Under the pieces are notes generated by a model. It saw nothing but the letters and a program-made list of their open reading frames with translations, was not told the DNA's origin and did no database searches. The translations under genes were made by a program, and so were the position numbers. 64,000 nt of DNA from a bacterium A37T11 (GTDB taxonomy: Bacteria; Bacteroidota; Bacteroidia; Sphingobacteriales; Sphingobacteriaceae). The stretch's first letter is position 1, and the number at the start of each line of letters is the position of its first letter. Positions 17,231 through 26,020 of this stretch are shown piece after piece. The DNA lies in contig FOBR01000018.1 in NCBI GenBank assembly GCA_900109895.1, forward strand, positions 1-64,000, written 5' to 3'.

Positions 17231-18430
17231 TTATGGATTAGTTTTAACTAATATCTCATAGTTATTATCCGATCCTTTGTTAAGTATAAATTTTACCTTT
17301 CCGTCCTCGAGCTCATTGAGCACAACAAGCAATTGCGACAAAGTATATGTTCGATATATTTCTCCGAAAATCTTTTGCTGTCCAACTGTACCCTGCATTT
17401 TAATTCGGATATTATACCACCTGGATATATAATGCATCAACTCACTAATCCTAGTGCCCTGAAAACGAAATAACCCAAATTTCCATGCAATTGCCGAATT
17501 TACATCGACATCCTTCACCTTCAACGTATTTCCTTCTAGAATAGCTTGTTTACCAGGAACTAATGTAACTGACTGTTGTGATAAGGGCATTAAAGGGTTG
17601 GTAATACGTACAGCGCCCTCTACCAAGGTGGTCTTTATCTGTTTTTCATCAGCATACGCACTTACATTAAACTCAGTACCCAAAACACAAATTATCTGGC
17701 CCCTCGTTTTTACCAGAAATGGTTGGTTTGCTTCATCCGATGAGCCTTTATTGGATATCTTAAAATAACCTTCACCCTCCAATTCTACTTCCCGCAGTTG
17801 CTTGGAAAATTTTGATGGGTATTTCAGTTTACTTTGTGCATTAAGCCATACTTTGCTACCATCCGATAAAATAACCTGATATTGACCCCCTGTGGGAGTA
17901 CTCAGTTCATAATATTGTGCTTTAAAATGATCAGTTATAATTTTTGACGCATCGTTATAGCGAATGCCTTCATTCTGTACGATAATGCTCTCACGTGTAC
18001 TATCCAGAACGATAGTTTTGCCATTGTCCAGTTTTAAAGAGGCTTTATTATTTCCAGGAAAAACATCTGTGACAGAATGAGGGCTTCTACTCCAATTTCC
18101 GCTATGATGCCAGAAATACACACAGCAACTAACAAGAAAAATGCTTGCTGCTATATATAGTGAGGGAAGAATAAACCTACGAATAGGTGATCTATTTTTT
18201 CTGATGAGTTTTTGGATCATCGATAATCTGGTTTCTGTATCGGTGTCACTAAGCTCCAATAGGTCTTTTGTTAAATTCTTTTCTGTGAGTATGTAATTGA
18301 ATAGTTCCTGATGCCAGGTTTCTTGTTTTAGCCACTCATCAAGCAGTATTCTTTCCTCTGCGGTTATTTCGTGCTTAAGGTAATTACTGATCCATTGTGC
18401 TGCCTGAAAACTGGAATTGATATCTTTCAT
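17231..18430 (-). CDS. FecR-family anti-sigma factor
   Basis: 399 residues. A cytoplasmic N-terminal part with a helical anti-sigma motif (AAQWISNYLKHEITAEERILLDEWL) is followed by one membrane span at about 87-107 (FILPSLYIAASIFLVSCCVYFW). The periplasmic FecR domain is at about 170-275 (YYELSTPTGGQYQVILSDGS, VWLNAQSKLKYPSKF, LEGEGYFKI) and a C-terminal DUF4974 domain at about 320-395 (FRFQGTRISELMHYISRWYNI). It holds the adjacent ECF sigma factor inactive until the STN domain of the SusC receptor signals. It lies 93 bp after the sigma gene, in the same direction. Confidence 0.93.
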   Translation of the reverse strand: MKDINSSFQAAQWISNYLKHEITAEERILLDEWLKQETWHQELFNYILTEKNLTKDLLELSDTDTETRLSMIQKLIRKNRSPIRRFILPSLYIAASIFLVSCCVYFWHHSGNWSRSPHSVTDVFPGNNKASLKLDNGKTIVLDSTRESIIVQNEGIRYNDASKIITDHFKAQYYELSTPTGGQYQVILSDGSKVWLNAQSKLKYPSKFSKQLREVELEGEGYFKISNKGSSDEANQPFLVKTRGQIICVLGTEFNVSAYADEKQIKTTLVEGAVRITNPLMPLSQQSVTLVPGKQAILEGNTLKVKDVDVNSAIAWKFGLFRFQGTRISELMHYISRWYNIRIKMQGTVGQQKIFGEIYRTYTLSQLLVVLNELEDGKVKFILNKGSDNNYEILVKTNP

Positions 18431-18523
18431 TACCTATTAATCCGCTATTTAGTATAAAAACGGAGAAAATTGGTTTTTATCTAAATTATATTAACTTTTT
18501 TCTATCTTTTGTGAAGATTTTAT

Positions 18524-19126
18524 TTATTCAAAAAAAATTGTCGATATAAGTAATAATAATTCGGAAAAATTACGAAAATTAATACGTTGTCTTAATATGG
18601 ATATGCCTCTAGCTTTCTGATTATTGACAGTGCTTACCTTAATTGAGAGTATTTGTGCGATTTCTTTGGGTGATTTGCCATCTTGAAAGCTAAGTTTCAT
18701 GACCCTTCGGCATTGATCAGGTAATGATTCGATGGCGGAGGATAGATCTCTCAATATTTCTGCACGTATTATAAAGTCTTCTGAAGAATTTTCTACTTCC
18801 TGGTATTGCCTGAAATAATTCTCCTTGTGCGGTTTTATTCGCTTAAGTTTATCTATATAATCAAGGCATGCATTTTTTGTACTTATATAAACAAATGCTT
18901 TTAAAGCTGAATAACTTTCGATAGTTTGACGTCGTTCCCAAACTTTATATAATATATCCTGGACAATTTCTTCTGCCATTTCCATTTCTCCTGGCGGAAG
19001 CAGCTTTCTTGCAAAAAAACGTAAAGCTGGAAAAAAGCGTCTGAATAGTTGATTAAACGCCAATTCTTTCCCAGACTTCAATTGGGTGATTAATTGATCA
19101 TCCGTCATTTTGTCTATATTTTTCAT
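18524..19126 (-). CDS. ECF RNA polymerase sigma factor (Bacteroidota SusC/FecR-linked type)
   Basis: 200 residues from MKNIDKMTDDQLITQL; an upstream ATG at 19159 would add 11 residues and cannot be ruled out. Region 2: FNQLFRRFFPALRFFARKLL and AEEIVQDILYKVWERR. Region 4: LPDQCRRVMKLSFQDGKSPKEIAQILSIKVSTV, the HTH that reads the -35 box. No other domains. Followed by its FecR-type anti-sigma factor, so it most likely directs transcription of the susC operon downstream when released. Confidence 0.92.
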   Translation of the reverse strand: MKNIDKMTDDQLITQLKSGKELAFNQLFRRFFPALRFFARKLLPPGEMEMAEEIVQDILYKVWERRQTIESYSALKAFVYISTKNACLDYIDKLKRIKPHKENYFRQYQEVENSSEDFIIRAEILRDLSSAIESLPDQCRRVMKLSFQDGKSPKEIAQILSIKVSTVNNQKARGISILRQRINFRNFSELLLLISTIFFE

Positions 19127-19287
19127 ATTTGGGATTACGGAAATTTTAAAAGTCCGCATTTCGGTATAAAAGTATTAAAAATTATTATCAAATTAAGTTT
19201 TGCATTTTTTTCCCAAATATCTTAAATCAAAATAAGAGCTTAAATCAGGCTATTAATTTGTTACCTGCCTATTATTTTCTATGTGTA

Positions 19288-19452
19288 TTAATTTGTTTGG
19301 CTTTTATCTACCTTTGCAACAATTACTTCTGTTATGTGAACCAATCTCAATTTAATCATGGTGTCAATAACATCTACAAGCTGCATTCCTGATTCACTTA
19401 GGAAATATTCAATGATTACTGGGGTTTGCACGTATACGTTTCGTGCCAAGCG
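19288..19452 (-). pseudogene. C-terminal remnant of a HxlR-family regulator
   Basis: The 54-codon minus-strand frame RLARNVYVQTPVIIEYFLSE then SGMQLVDVIDTMIKL matches the wing and C-terminal helix of HxlR winged-helix regulators (RxVYxxVPpxVEYxLTxxGxxLxPxxxxM). It opens right after a stop and lacks the HTH half, so it is a remnant. The 340 bp beyond it may be debris of a former divergent partner gene. Confidence 0.6.
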
Positions 19453-19455
19453 TCA

Positions 19456-19735
19456 TTGATCATTTTATTAAAAAGTGGTGTATTTTGAAAAATAGGACTA
19501 ATTAATATGTTAATGTGATAAACGCCTCAAAGAAGGCTGGAGTGAGACACATTATTGATACATCTTTATCAGGAGGCCTGATTACGAACTTCCTCCAATT
19601 GATTCGCTTCAGCATTCGCACATACAATCGGAAACATCTTAAATGAGCCTGGAATAATTAAACCATTTATTGGAAACAATTTATTGAAGGTTTCTAGGGA
19701 TGTTGATAGTTTTTCTGTAAAGTGTAGAGAGACAA
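19456..19735. other. Non-coding stretch with possible debris
   Basis: No supported gene. A short minus-strand open piece around 19502-19575 (DKDVSIMCLTPAFFEAFI) looks protein-like. HxlR genes often stand beside NmrA-type oxidoreductase genes, and this could be a scrap of one, but the match is too short to claim. Confidence 0.3.
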
Positions 19736-19769
19736 TTTTGTTCGATATCCTAAAAAATGTATACTTTTG
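19736..19769 (+). promoter_or_regulatory. Promoter TTTTG-N21-TACTTTTG
   Basis: TTTTG at 19736-19740 and TACTTTTG at 19762-19769 upstream of the nitronate monooxygenase start at 19795. The -7 box is perfect and spacing is one base above the usual range, leaving a leader of about 20 bases. Confidence 0.6.
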
Positions 19770-19794
19770 AAAGTAGTTATCTTTCTCTGCATTT

Positions 19795-20865
19795 ATGATT
19801 ATAGATAATAAAAGTCCGAATACACTTCTTAAACGGCTAAATATTGACTTCCCTATTGTTCAAGCACCCATGTTAGGGGTTACCACACCGAATATGGTTG
19901 CGGAAATAGCTAATTCCGGCGGGTTAGGTTCTCTACCCGTTGGTGGCTTGTCTCCTGAAAAAACGAGGATGCTGATTCGAGAAACGAAAGCAAGAACAAA
20001 AAAACCTTTTGCTGTCAATTTGTTTGTTTATGAAATTCCGGAATTATTGAATGAACGGGAGCTAAACGTAATGCAGGATTTCCTTGAACTGTTTTGTAGG
20101 GAGAATGACCTCCCCTTCCATCGTCGCGTACCGAAAGAGTTTAAATTTTACAACCACAAGGATCAATTGGAGATTTTAATGGATGAAGAGGTTCGTATTA
20201 TTAGTTTTACGTTTGGGGCCCTGGAAACAGAAACTGTAAGTTTATTCAAAAATAAACATGTCTTCACTATAGGTACTGCAACGACTACCGATGAGGCTGC
20301 GGTGCTTGAAAAATTGGGGATCGATGCTGTAGTAGCCCAGGGTATTGAGGCTGGTGGTCATAGAGGTTCCTTTCTTCATCAGGAAATGCTTCCGCAAATC
20401 GGGCTTTTTTCATTAGTCTCTCAAATGGTGGACTCGATTGATATACCAGTTATTGCTGCTGGGGGCATATATGATCAGAGAACCATCCGGGCTGCATTGT
20501 GCCTGGGTGCTCAAGCGGCACAAATAGGGAGTTTCTTTTTGAGGGCAGATGAAAGTGCAGTAGGTGAAGCCCACAAACGCTTAATAAGCCAATCAAACAT
20601 GGTGAAAACGATGATTACCCGCGCGCTTTCTGGCAGATGGGCCAGGGGTATTCCTAACAAATTTATAAAAACTATTGAAAACGCTAACATACCAATTCCC
20701 GACTATACATTACAGAATGCGCTTACTGCACCCATTAGAGCTTATGCACAAAAAAAAGGTCTTACTGAGTACCTTTCTTTATGGGCTGGCCAATCTGCCC
20801 ATCTTGCAAAAAGTGGGCCTGCCAAAACACTTTTTTTGTCACTTATTGAAGGTTTTTATGAATAA
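19795..20865 (+). CDS. Nitronate monooxygenase (2-nitropropane dioxygenase family)
   Basis: 356 residues forming one FMN-binding TIM barrel. FDFPIVQAPMLGVT-like start (NIDFPIVQAPMLG), NSGGLGSLPVG phosphate loop, AQGIEAGGHRG with the catalytic His (H189), PVIAAGGIYDQRTIRAALCLGAQAAQIGS FMN-phosphate site, and TRALSGRWARGIPN near the C-terminus. The family oxidises nitronates (for example propionate-3-nitronate, a plant and fungal toxin) using FMN and O2, in the cytosol. It stands alone between the two uptake loci with its own promoter and is probably a detoxification gene. Confidence 0.93.
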   Translation: MIIDNKSPNTLLKRLNIDFPIVQAPMLGVTTPNMVAEIANSGGLGSLPVGGLSPEKTRMLIRETKARTKKPFAVNLFVYEIPELLNERELNVMQDFLELFCRENDLPFHRRVPKEFKFYNHKDQLEILMDEEVRIISFTFGALETETVSLFKNKHVFTIGTATTTDEAAVLEKLGIDAVVAQGIEAGGHRGSFLHQEMLPQIGLFSLVSQMVDSIDIPVIAAGGIYDQRTIRAALCLGAQAAQIGSFFLRADESAVGEAHKRLISQSNMVKTMITRALSGRWARGIPNKFIKTIENANIPIPDYTLQNALTAPIRAYAQKKGLTEYLSLWAGQSAHLAKSGPAKTLFLSLIEGFYE

Positions 20866-20965
20866 GCATAATAGCCATTTGAAATTAATTATAAAAACTG
20901 AATGTTTTGGTTCGTTAAAAGGAGGTGATAAAATGGAAGATGGATTCCTTAGATTTTCTTATTAG
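20858..20965 (+). CDS. Possible small GG-motif peptide, or 10-codon ORF with perfect Shine-Dalgarno
   Basis: An ATG at 20858 overlaps the end of the monooxygenase by 8 bases and opens a 35-codon frame with LKGG in the middle followed by DKMEDGFLRFSY. Inside it, AAGGAGGTGAT (20919-20929), the full complement of the 16S rRNA 3' end, precedes a second ATG at 20933 that would encode only ten residues. Such strong ribosome sites are unusual in Bacteroidota. It could be a double-glycine peptide precursor, a leader peptide, or chance. The stop overlaps the stop of the convergent GH97 gene. Confidence 0.25.
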   Translation: MNKHNSHLKLIIKTECFGSLKGGDKMEDGFLRFSY

Positions 20966-22950
20966 GAGCCTGTCGCAATCATGATGTGTGCTGCAAACCC
21001 TCCATTTTTCACCATTTTTACTGAAATTGTATCTCCACCATTTATGTATATGGTGCGGGTACGATAATCCATAGCCTGCTGTCCTGCATTTATTCCGTCT
21101 TCGAAGAGAACCATCTTATATTTTTTACCGGGCGCCAAAAAGTTTAATGGAATTTTAAATAAGCGTCCGCTTTCGTGACTATTTGTAATTCCACCTATAA
21201 ACCAATTTTCGCCCTTGCGTTTTGCGGTAATTACATATTCACCTACTGCTGCTTTCAATGGTTTAGTCTCGTCCCAGGTAGTGGGAACTGATGTTATGAA
21301 TTCGGTGCATTCTGCATTTTTGTAATATAAGGTAGGATTGTCGGCCAGCATTTGCAGGCCACTTTCAAACAATACATATAGTGCCATCTGGTAGGCCCTG
21401 GTACCGATGCTAGCTGAATTAGGTCGCTCAGAAACATATACTTCAGGCTGCATGTTTAGCATGGCGCCGGGCGTATAATCCATGGGTCCTACGGCATTTC
21501 GCATAAATGGAAGATACACATTATTATTGGGTGTTGCACCACTCATCTGCTCCATGCCCCGCACTCCCTCGTATGAGATTACATTGGGGTATTTATATTC
21601 CAGTCCTGCTGGTTTAAACGATCCATGGAAGTCAACCAGTATGTGATATTTTGCTGCCTCAGCAGCTACTCGTTCATAAAAATTAACCATCCATTGATCA
21701 CTGCGATCCATAAAATCAATTTTTACTCCTTTCACCCCCCATTCACTGAAGGTCTTAAATAATCCCATGTTTTTTTCTACCGTGAGCCAGGTGAGCCAAA
21801 GAATAATGTTAACATTTTTTTCTTTACCATACCGGATCAATTCATGGACATCTACCTGCGGATTGGGTGTATAAGGGTCACGGGTGTCCTTGGCCCATCC
21901 CTCATCCATAAGAATGTAGGGAATGTGGTATTTTGATGCAAAGTCGATAAAATATTTGTAGGTGTTTAGGTTGTAACCAGCCTCAAAATTCACTTCTGGG
22001 CCATACGGTGACGCACCGTTCCACCATTCCCAACTTACCTGGCCAGGTTTTATCCAATCTGTCACTGATAACTGACTATTTGTAGCGAGTTTGGCCGTCA
22101 TCGTGTTGGTAAGTAAGGCTGAATCAGTTGACACTACAACTGCGTACCTCCATGGAAAATTGCGTTTTGCTGAAGTTCTGGCAATATATTTGGCTTCTTT
22201 AAGAATTTTTAGACTTCGGTCACCGTCTTCGCCAAAGTTTAGAGGTACTTTTGGAAACAGGCCAAACATTCCTTCCTGACCATTTCCTTTTAAAAACATG
22301 GCCGGATAATCTGAAAGGTCAGATTCTGAGAAAAGTAATTGCTTACCAGAAGGTGTGGTTACCAAGACTGGAAGGGTTGACATATTCTGGGTCGTATCCC
22401 AATCTTGTACCTTTAAATGGTTATAAAATCCTTCATATGAAGTTATGAAAGATTTTGTCTGTTGCATATGCACTACGCTATTCTTGGGAACGTTCACTTG
22501 AAAGTCTTCATGCATAATATTTAAACTATCTGATTTCAAATTAGTGATAAACCGGTATGCAAATCCTTCATTATATACTCGAAATTCTATACTATAACCC
22601 GCTTTAAACTCCAATAGTAGCTGCCTGAAATCGGTGCTTATGGTGGAAAACTTTAAAGGTATTACTGGTTTAAATGAACCCTCATTTAACGAAATCTGAT
22701 GCTTTCTTAGCTTTCCACTGCCATCAAAATTGCCCAGGTTTGTTTGCAAGGTTAACTCAGAATCCTGAATCAGGCATTCACCATTAAGTACCACAGAGTA
22801 GCGTATAGTGCCATCTATCGAAACCTGGAGCGTTAAATTACCGTTTGGTGAGCTTATCTTCATTAATTCATCTCGTTTAGCTGCCATCAAAAATTGACAT
22901 GAACAAACGATAGCCAAAAAACCCAACACCATTCTACGCTTCTTATTCAT
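20962..22950 (-). CDS. Glycoside hydrolase family 97 (alpha-glycosidase)
   Basis: 662 residues. Signal peptide (to about 24), N-terminal beta-sandwich (to about 290; ISSPNGNLTLQVSIDGTIRYSV), TIM barrel (about 300-560; WEWWNGASPYG, YILMDEGWAKD, VKGVKIDFMDRSDQ, YEGVRGMEQ) and C-terminal beta domain. The barrel has Asp residues in KIDFMDRSDQ (D412/D415), where retaining GH97 enzymes carry their nucleophile, rather than the two-Glu arrangement of the inverting SusB type. I infer an alpha-galactosidase-like retaining enzyme, with moderate confidence. Periplasmic. Last gene of uptake locus 2, so it trims the imported glycan. Confidence 0.92.
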   Translation of the reverse strand: MNKKRRMVLGFLAIVCSCQFLMAAKRDELMKISSPNGNLTLQVSIDGTIRYSVVLNGECLIQDSELTLQTNLGNFDGSGKLRKHQISLNEGSFKPVIPLKFSTISTDFRQLLLEFKAGYSIEFRVYNEGFAYRFITNLKSDSLNIMHEDFQVNVPKNSVVHMQQTKSFITSYEGFYNHLKVQDWDTTQNMSTLPVLVTTPSGKQLLFSESDLSDYPAMFLKGNGQEGMFGLFPKVPLNFGEDGDRSLKILKEAKYIARTSAKRNFPWRYAVVVSTDSALLTNTMTAKLATNSQLSVTDWIKPGQVSWEWWNGASPYGPEVNFEAGYNLNTYKYFIDFASKYHIPYILMDEGWAKDTRDPYTPNPQVDVHELIRYGKEKNVNIILWLTWLTVEKNMGLFKTFSEWGVKGVKIDFMDRSDQWMVNFYERVAAEAAKYHILVDFHGSFKPAGLEYKYPNVISYEGVRGMEQMSGATPNNNVYLPFMRNAVGPMDYTPGAMLNMQPEVYVSERPNSASIGTRAYQMALYVLFESGLQMLADNPTLYYKNAECTEFITSVPTTWDETKPLKAAVGEYVITAKRKGENWFIGGITNSHESGRLFKIPLNFLAPGKKYKMVLFEDGINAGQQAMDYRTRTIYINGGDTISVKMVKNGGFAAHIMIATGS

Positions 22951-22983
22951 ATAATGCTCGTAATTAATATTGCTTTAAAAATT

Positions 22984-24183
22984 TTATAATTTTGTTAATG
23001 TCCAGTGTTGTGCTAAAGAAGTCGAGGCGCTTTCTTGAATTAAATTGGCTCCGCGAACCGTACTTGCTCCATCTACCGACAGAAAAAGACCGGACGATTT
23101 ATTTACTATGCTCCAACTGCCATCCTCGTTTAGAACGGGTTTCCATAGTTGATTATCGGTTCCCACCCATTCGTATTGTCGCACTCCAGCTTCACCATTT
23201 AATGATACTTCTATAACCTTTGAACTAAAACCTGTGAAGATACGATACCAGTTATCTGATACATGTACAAATTGCCATTGCTGGTTTAATTTACCGTTGG
23301 CATCCCATTGTATGATTGGTTTGAGGTTATCAGGAGAGGATAAGCCTACGTCGGCAGAAAATCCGCTGTTGCGATTTAATAAGGTGTATACTCCGGAAGG
23401 TAAATTGCCATTTGAGGTTGGAGGCACAATGGATATCATAGAACCTGTTGTATCTGGATCGTTAGTGTAAACATCCCATAGTTGTTCAATACTAATGCCA
23501 ATCAAATCCCACCAAAACTTGGAGGTATATGTTCCGGCGCGACATGCTTTATCAGCATCCATAACTGCACCCTGTTGTACCCGATTGTCCAGCCATACTA
23601 AGAAAGTTGATGCCTGCGCATAGTAGTTTGACAGTTTGTCTGAAGGTTTATACCCTGCTAATTCCCAACCAACCTCGGCGCTTGGAATTTTTAATTTATG
23701 CCGTACAAAGTCGGGAAGGCCTTCTTGCAAAAACATAGGCGATACTTTATAGTTTTGAACAAAATGGGTAGCTTCATGGGTTATTACGTCAATGTGTGCT
23801 AAATCCTCGTTGAAAAAGTCTGTTCGGATATGAAGTTCTCCATTTGAAGTATAGGCCGGTGGGCCATCGTATGTTTGAATATAAACGGTTACTGTATCTT
23901 TTGCTTCGGGATTGATATAGTTAACCAGCATAGGGTATACTTGAAAGAATAGGTTTACCATGGAATCTTTATACGCCAAATTGGTGCTGGAATCTTCCAC
24001 TGTTATCCGAATATGAAATGGACTTCCCGGTTTGCTGTATATTTTTGTAAATGGAAACGTCTGCGTGTTACCTGTAACTGGTGTGACTGGAGAAATTAAA
24101 TCTTTTTGGCTGCAAGATTGTATAAAGAGGGAAATAATGAACATCATTACTCCTATACGTATTATTGATAAAATCGCTTTCAT
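22984..24183 (-). CDS. Basic secretory protein-type peptidase fused to ricin-type lectin domain
   Basis: 399 residues from MKAILSIIRIGVMM; an ATG 9 bases upstream overlaps the susD stop and is also possible. Lipobox FIQSC. Residues about 45-245 are a basic secretory protein (BSP) domain, a putative zinc peptidase family first known in plants, with VITHEATHFVQ (HExxH; H136, E137, H140), FLQEGLPDFVRHKL and YAQASTFLVWLD. Residues about 265-399 are a ricin B-like beta-trefoil with QW repeats (QWDANGKLNQQWQF, SLAQHWTL) that should bind glycans. Predicted surface lipoprotein. Between susD and GH97 in uptake locus 2, suggesting glycoprotein attack. Confidence 0.88.
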   Translation of the reverse strand: MKAILSIIRIGVMMFIISLFIQSCSQKDLISPVTPVTGNTQTFPFTKIYSKPGSPFHIRITVEDSSTNLAYKDSMVNLFFQVYPMLVNYINPEAKDTVTVYIQTYDGPPAYTSNGELHIRTDFFNEDLAHIDVITHEATHFVQNYKVSPMFLQEGLPDFVRHKLKIPSAEVGWELAGYKPSDKLSNYYAQASTFLVWLDNRVQQGAVMDADKACRAGTYTSKFWWDLIGISIEQLWDVYTNDPDTTGSMISIVPPTSNGNLPSGVYTLLNRNSGFSADVGLSSPDNLKPIIQWDANGKLNQQWQFVHVSDNWYRIFTGFSSKVIEVSLNGEAGVRQYEWVGTDNQLWKPVLNEDGSWSIVNKSSGLFLSVDGASTVRGANLIQESASTSLAQHWTLTKL

Positions 24184-24185
24184 AA

Positions 24186-25997
24186 CTACCATCCTGGATT
24201 TTGAACCATATTTTCATTCTTTAATATCTCATCGTTTTGGATTGGCCACAAGTAATCACGTTGTTTAAAAACCCAATTGTCAACAACTGTCGGCGTGTAA
24301 AATGCATTTCCACTAGCAAACATATTTAGTCCGTATACGGGGCCATTATTTGTTTCGTTGGCAATTTTCCATCTGCGAGTATCAAAATATCGCACATTTT
24401 CAAAGGCAAGCTCTACTCTTCGTTCTTTACGGATAGCTTCCCTAACGGCCGCTTGCGAATTGCCTATAGCAACTTTTCCTGCACCTGTACCATATGCGGG
24501 AATGCCGGCACGACTGCGGATCAAATTGAGCATGTTCACAATTTCAGCATTGCCGGGATCATATTCATTCAATGCCTCAGCATAATCCAAATAAATTTGT
24601 GCTAATCTTAAAAGAAGGGATCCACGGCTATTTGCAGTCGCTGTCGCATTTTTGCGAATGATATATCCGGTTGGCGAAACGTCAGATGTACTCTGGCTAC
24701 GCCCAGAATTTCCAGAAAATTCCATATTGGTAATAACTTCTTTATCATCATTACTTTGGTAAAGCCAATAACTATTATTATAGGTTATTCCGGTATAAAA
24801 CCTGGGTTCTCGGTTAGTCCATTGATTATATGTATTTCGTTCTTTCACATCAAATGGGGCTTTGAATGAAGAAAAGCCAGCTGAAACATAGCCTGATCCT
24901 GATTCATTTATACTTAGCCCGTTGGCCATGAAATAGTCATCAACCATTCGTTGGGTAGCACCCAATGCACCAAATCCACGAACTTTGCTTGAATAACCCA
25001 CATGTAAGGGTGTGACGTCATGCCAAAGGTAAGTACCCGAATTAGTCCGCGCAAAGATCCATTCTTTATTCCAATCTGAGGTCACTACATCACAGGTTGC
25101 TTTATATGCAGCAACAAAAGGGTCTGCATTGCTTACGGTATAAAGGTCATACGTACCCGGAACAAACTCATTGATAAAATCTTTTGCCGCATCTGCTGCT
25201 GCTTTCCATTTTTCAGGCTGGTAAGTTTGGTTAACTAGTGCTGTTCCGTCTTTATTGACCAAACTACCCAGGTCTGAATTACCATTGAATAGCGGGCTGG
25301 CAGCTAACATTAATACCTCCACTTTATACGCCTTGACTATTCCTTTAGTAATGCGCCCTTTTTCGCTATTCGCCGGATCTACAGGCAAGTCTGTATAGGC
25401 CGAATCCAGTTGCCCAACCACATAGTTGATACAATCATCAAATGGCGACCTGGAAAGTTTGAGCTCGCTAAGTTGGGTATCTGGCGGGTATACTTTTGTG
25501 ACTAACGGAACTGGGCCGTATATTCGCAGCAGCCAATAGTAATACAGCGCACGCAGTGCCCGTGCTTCTGCCTTGCTCTGGATTTTTTGGAGGCTAGATA
25601 CTTCTACTGAGTTTGCCCCGTCTATTTTACTGATAAAGTCTGAGGCATTGCGAATGGACTTGTACCATTCATTCCAATATAATGCTACCTCCCAATCGGT
25701 GTTAGACCAGGTACTCCGAGTCATAGTGCGTCCATAATTAAAGTCCCAATTGTAAAAACCTTCATCGGATGCAGGAGTCCAAGGCCCTGATAAATCACTG
25801 CCTACATAACGCTGGGTTAATTCGTTGGGAATATTGGAATAGATGTTTGCCAGGTATTCATCTACGTATTTTTTAGAATTGAAAATGTCATCAATAGTCA
25901 AAACGTCATCTGGCACCTGATCGAGAAAATTACTACAAGATGTAAAGCCGCTTATCAATATACTTGTTAAAATTAACTTATAGAGTTTCGTTATCAT
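24186..25997 (-). CDS. SusD/RagB-family nutrient-binding lipoprotein (locus 2)
   Basis: 603 residues. Signal peptide with lipobox GFTSC, then SNFLDQVPDDVLTIDDIFNSKKYVDEYLANIY. The TPR region is seen in IQSKAEARALRALYYYWLLRIYGPVPLV, and the C-terminal SusD signature in LLLRLAQIYLDYAEALNEYDPGNAE and IRKERRVELAFENVRYFDTRRWK, ending NPGW. This is the longer, glycan-type SusD subgroup, consistent with glycosidase neighbours. 24 bp after susC; two to seven bases from the peptidase start, depending on which ATG is used. Confidence 0.93.
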   Translation of the reverse strand: MITKLYKLILTSILISGFTSCSNFLDQVPDDVLTIDDIFNSKKYVDEYLANIYSNIPNELTQRYVGSDLSGPWTPASDEGFYNWDFNYGRTMTRSTWSNTDWEVALYWNEWYKSIRNASDFISKIDGANSVEVSSLQKIQSKAEARALRALYYYWLLRIYGPVPLVTKVYPPDTQLSELKLSRSPFDDCINYVVGQLDSAYTDLPVDPANSEKGRITKGIVKAYKVEVLMLAASPLFNGNSDLGSLVNKDGTALVNQTYQPEKWKAAADAAKDFINEFVPGTYDLYTVSNADPFVAAYKATCDVVTSDWNKEWIFARTNSGTYLWHDVTPLHVGYSSKVRGFGALGATQRMVDDYFMANGLSINESGSGYVSAGFSSFKAPFDVKERNTYNQWTNREPRFYTGITYNNSYWLYQSNDDKEVITNMEFSGNSGRSQSTSDVSPTGYIIRKNATATANSRGSLLLRLAQIYLDYAEALNEYDPGNAEIVNMLNLIRSRAGIPAYGTGAGKVAIGNSQAAVREAIRKERRVELAFENVRYFDTRRWKIANETNNGPVYGLNMFASGNAFYTPTVVDNWVFKQRDYLWPIQNDEILKNENMVQNPGW

Positions 25998-26020
25998 GAT
26001 TATTATAGCATGAGAGTTAA

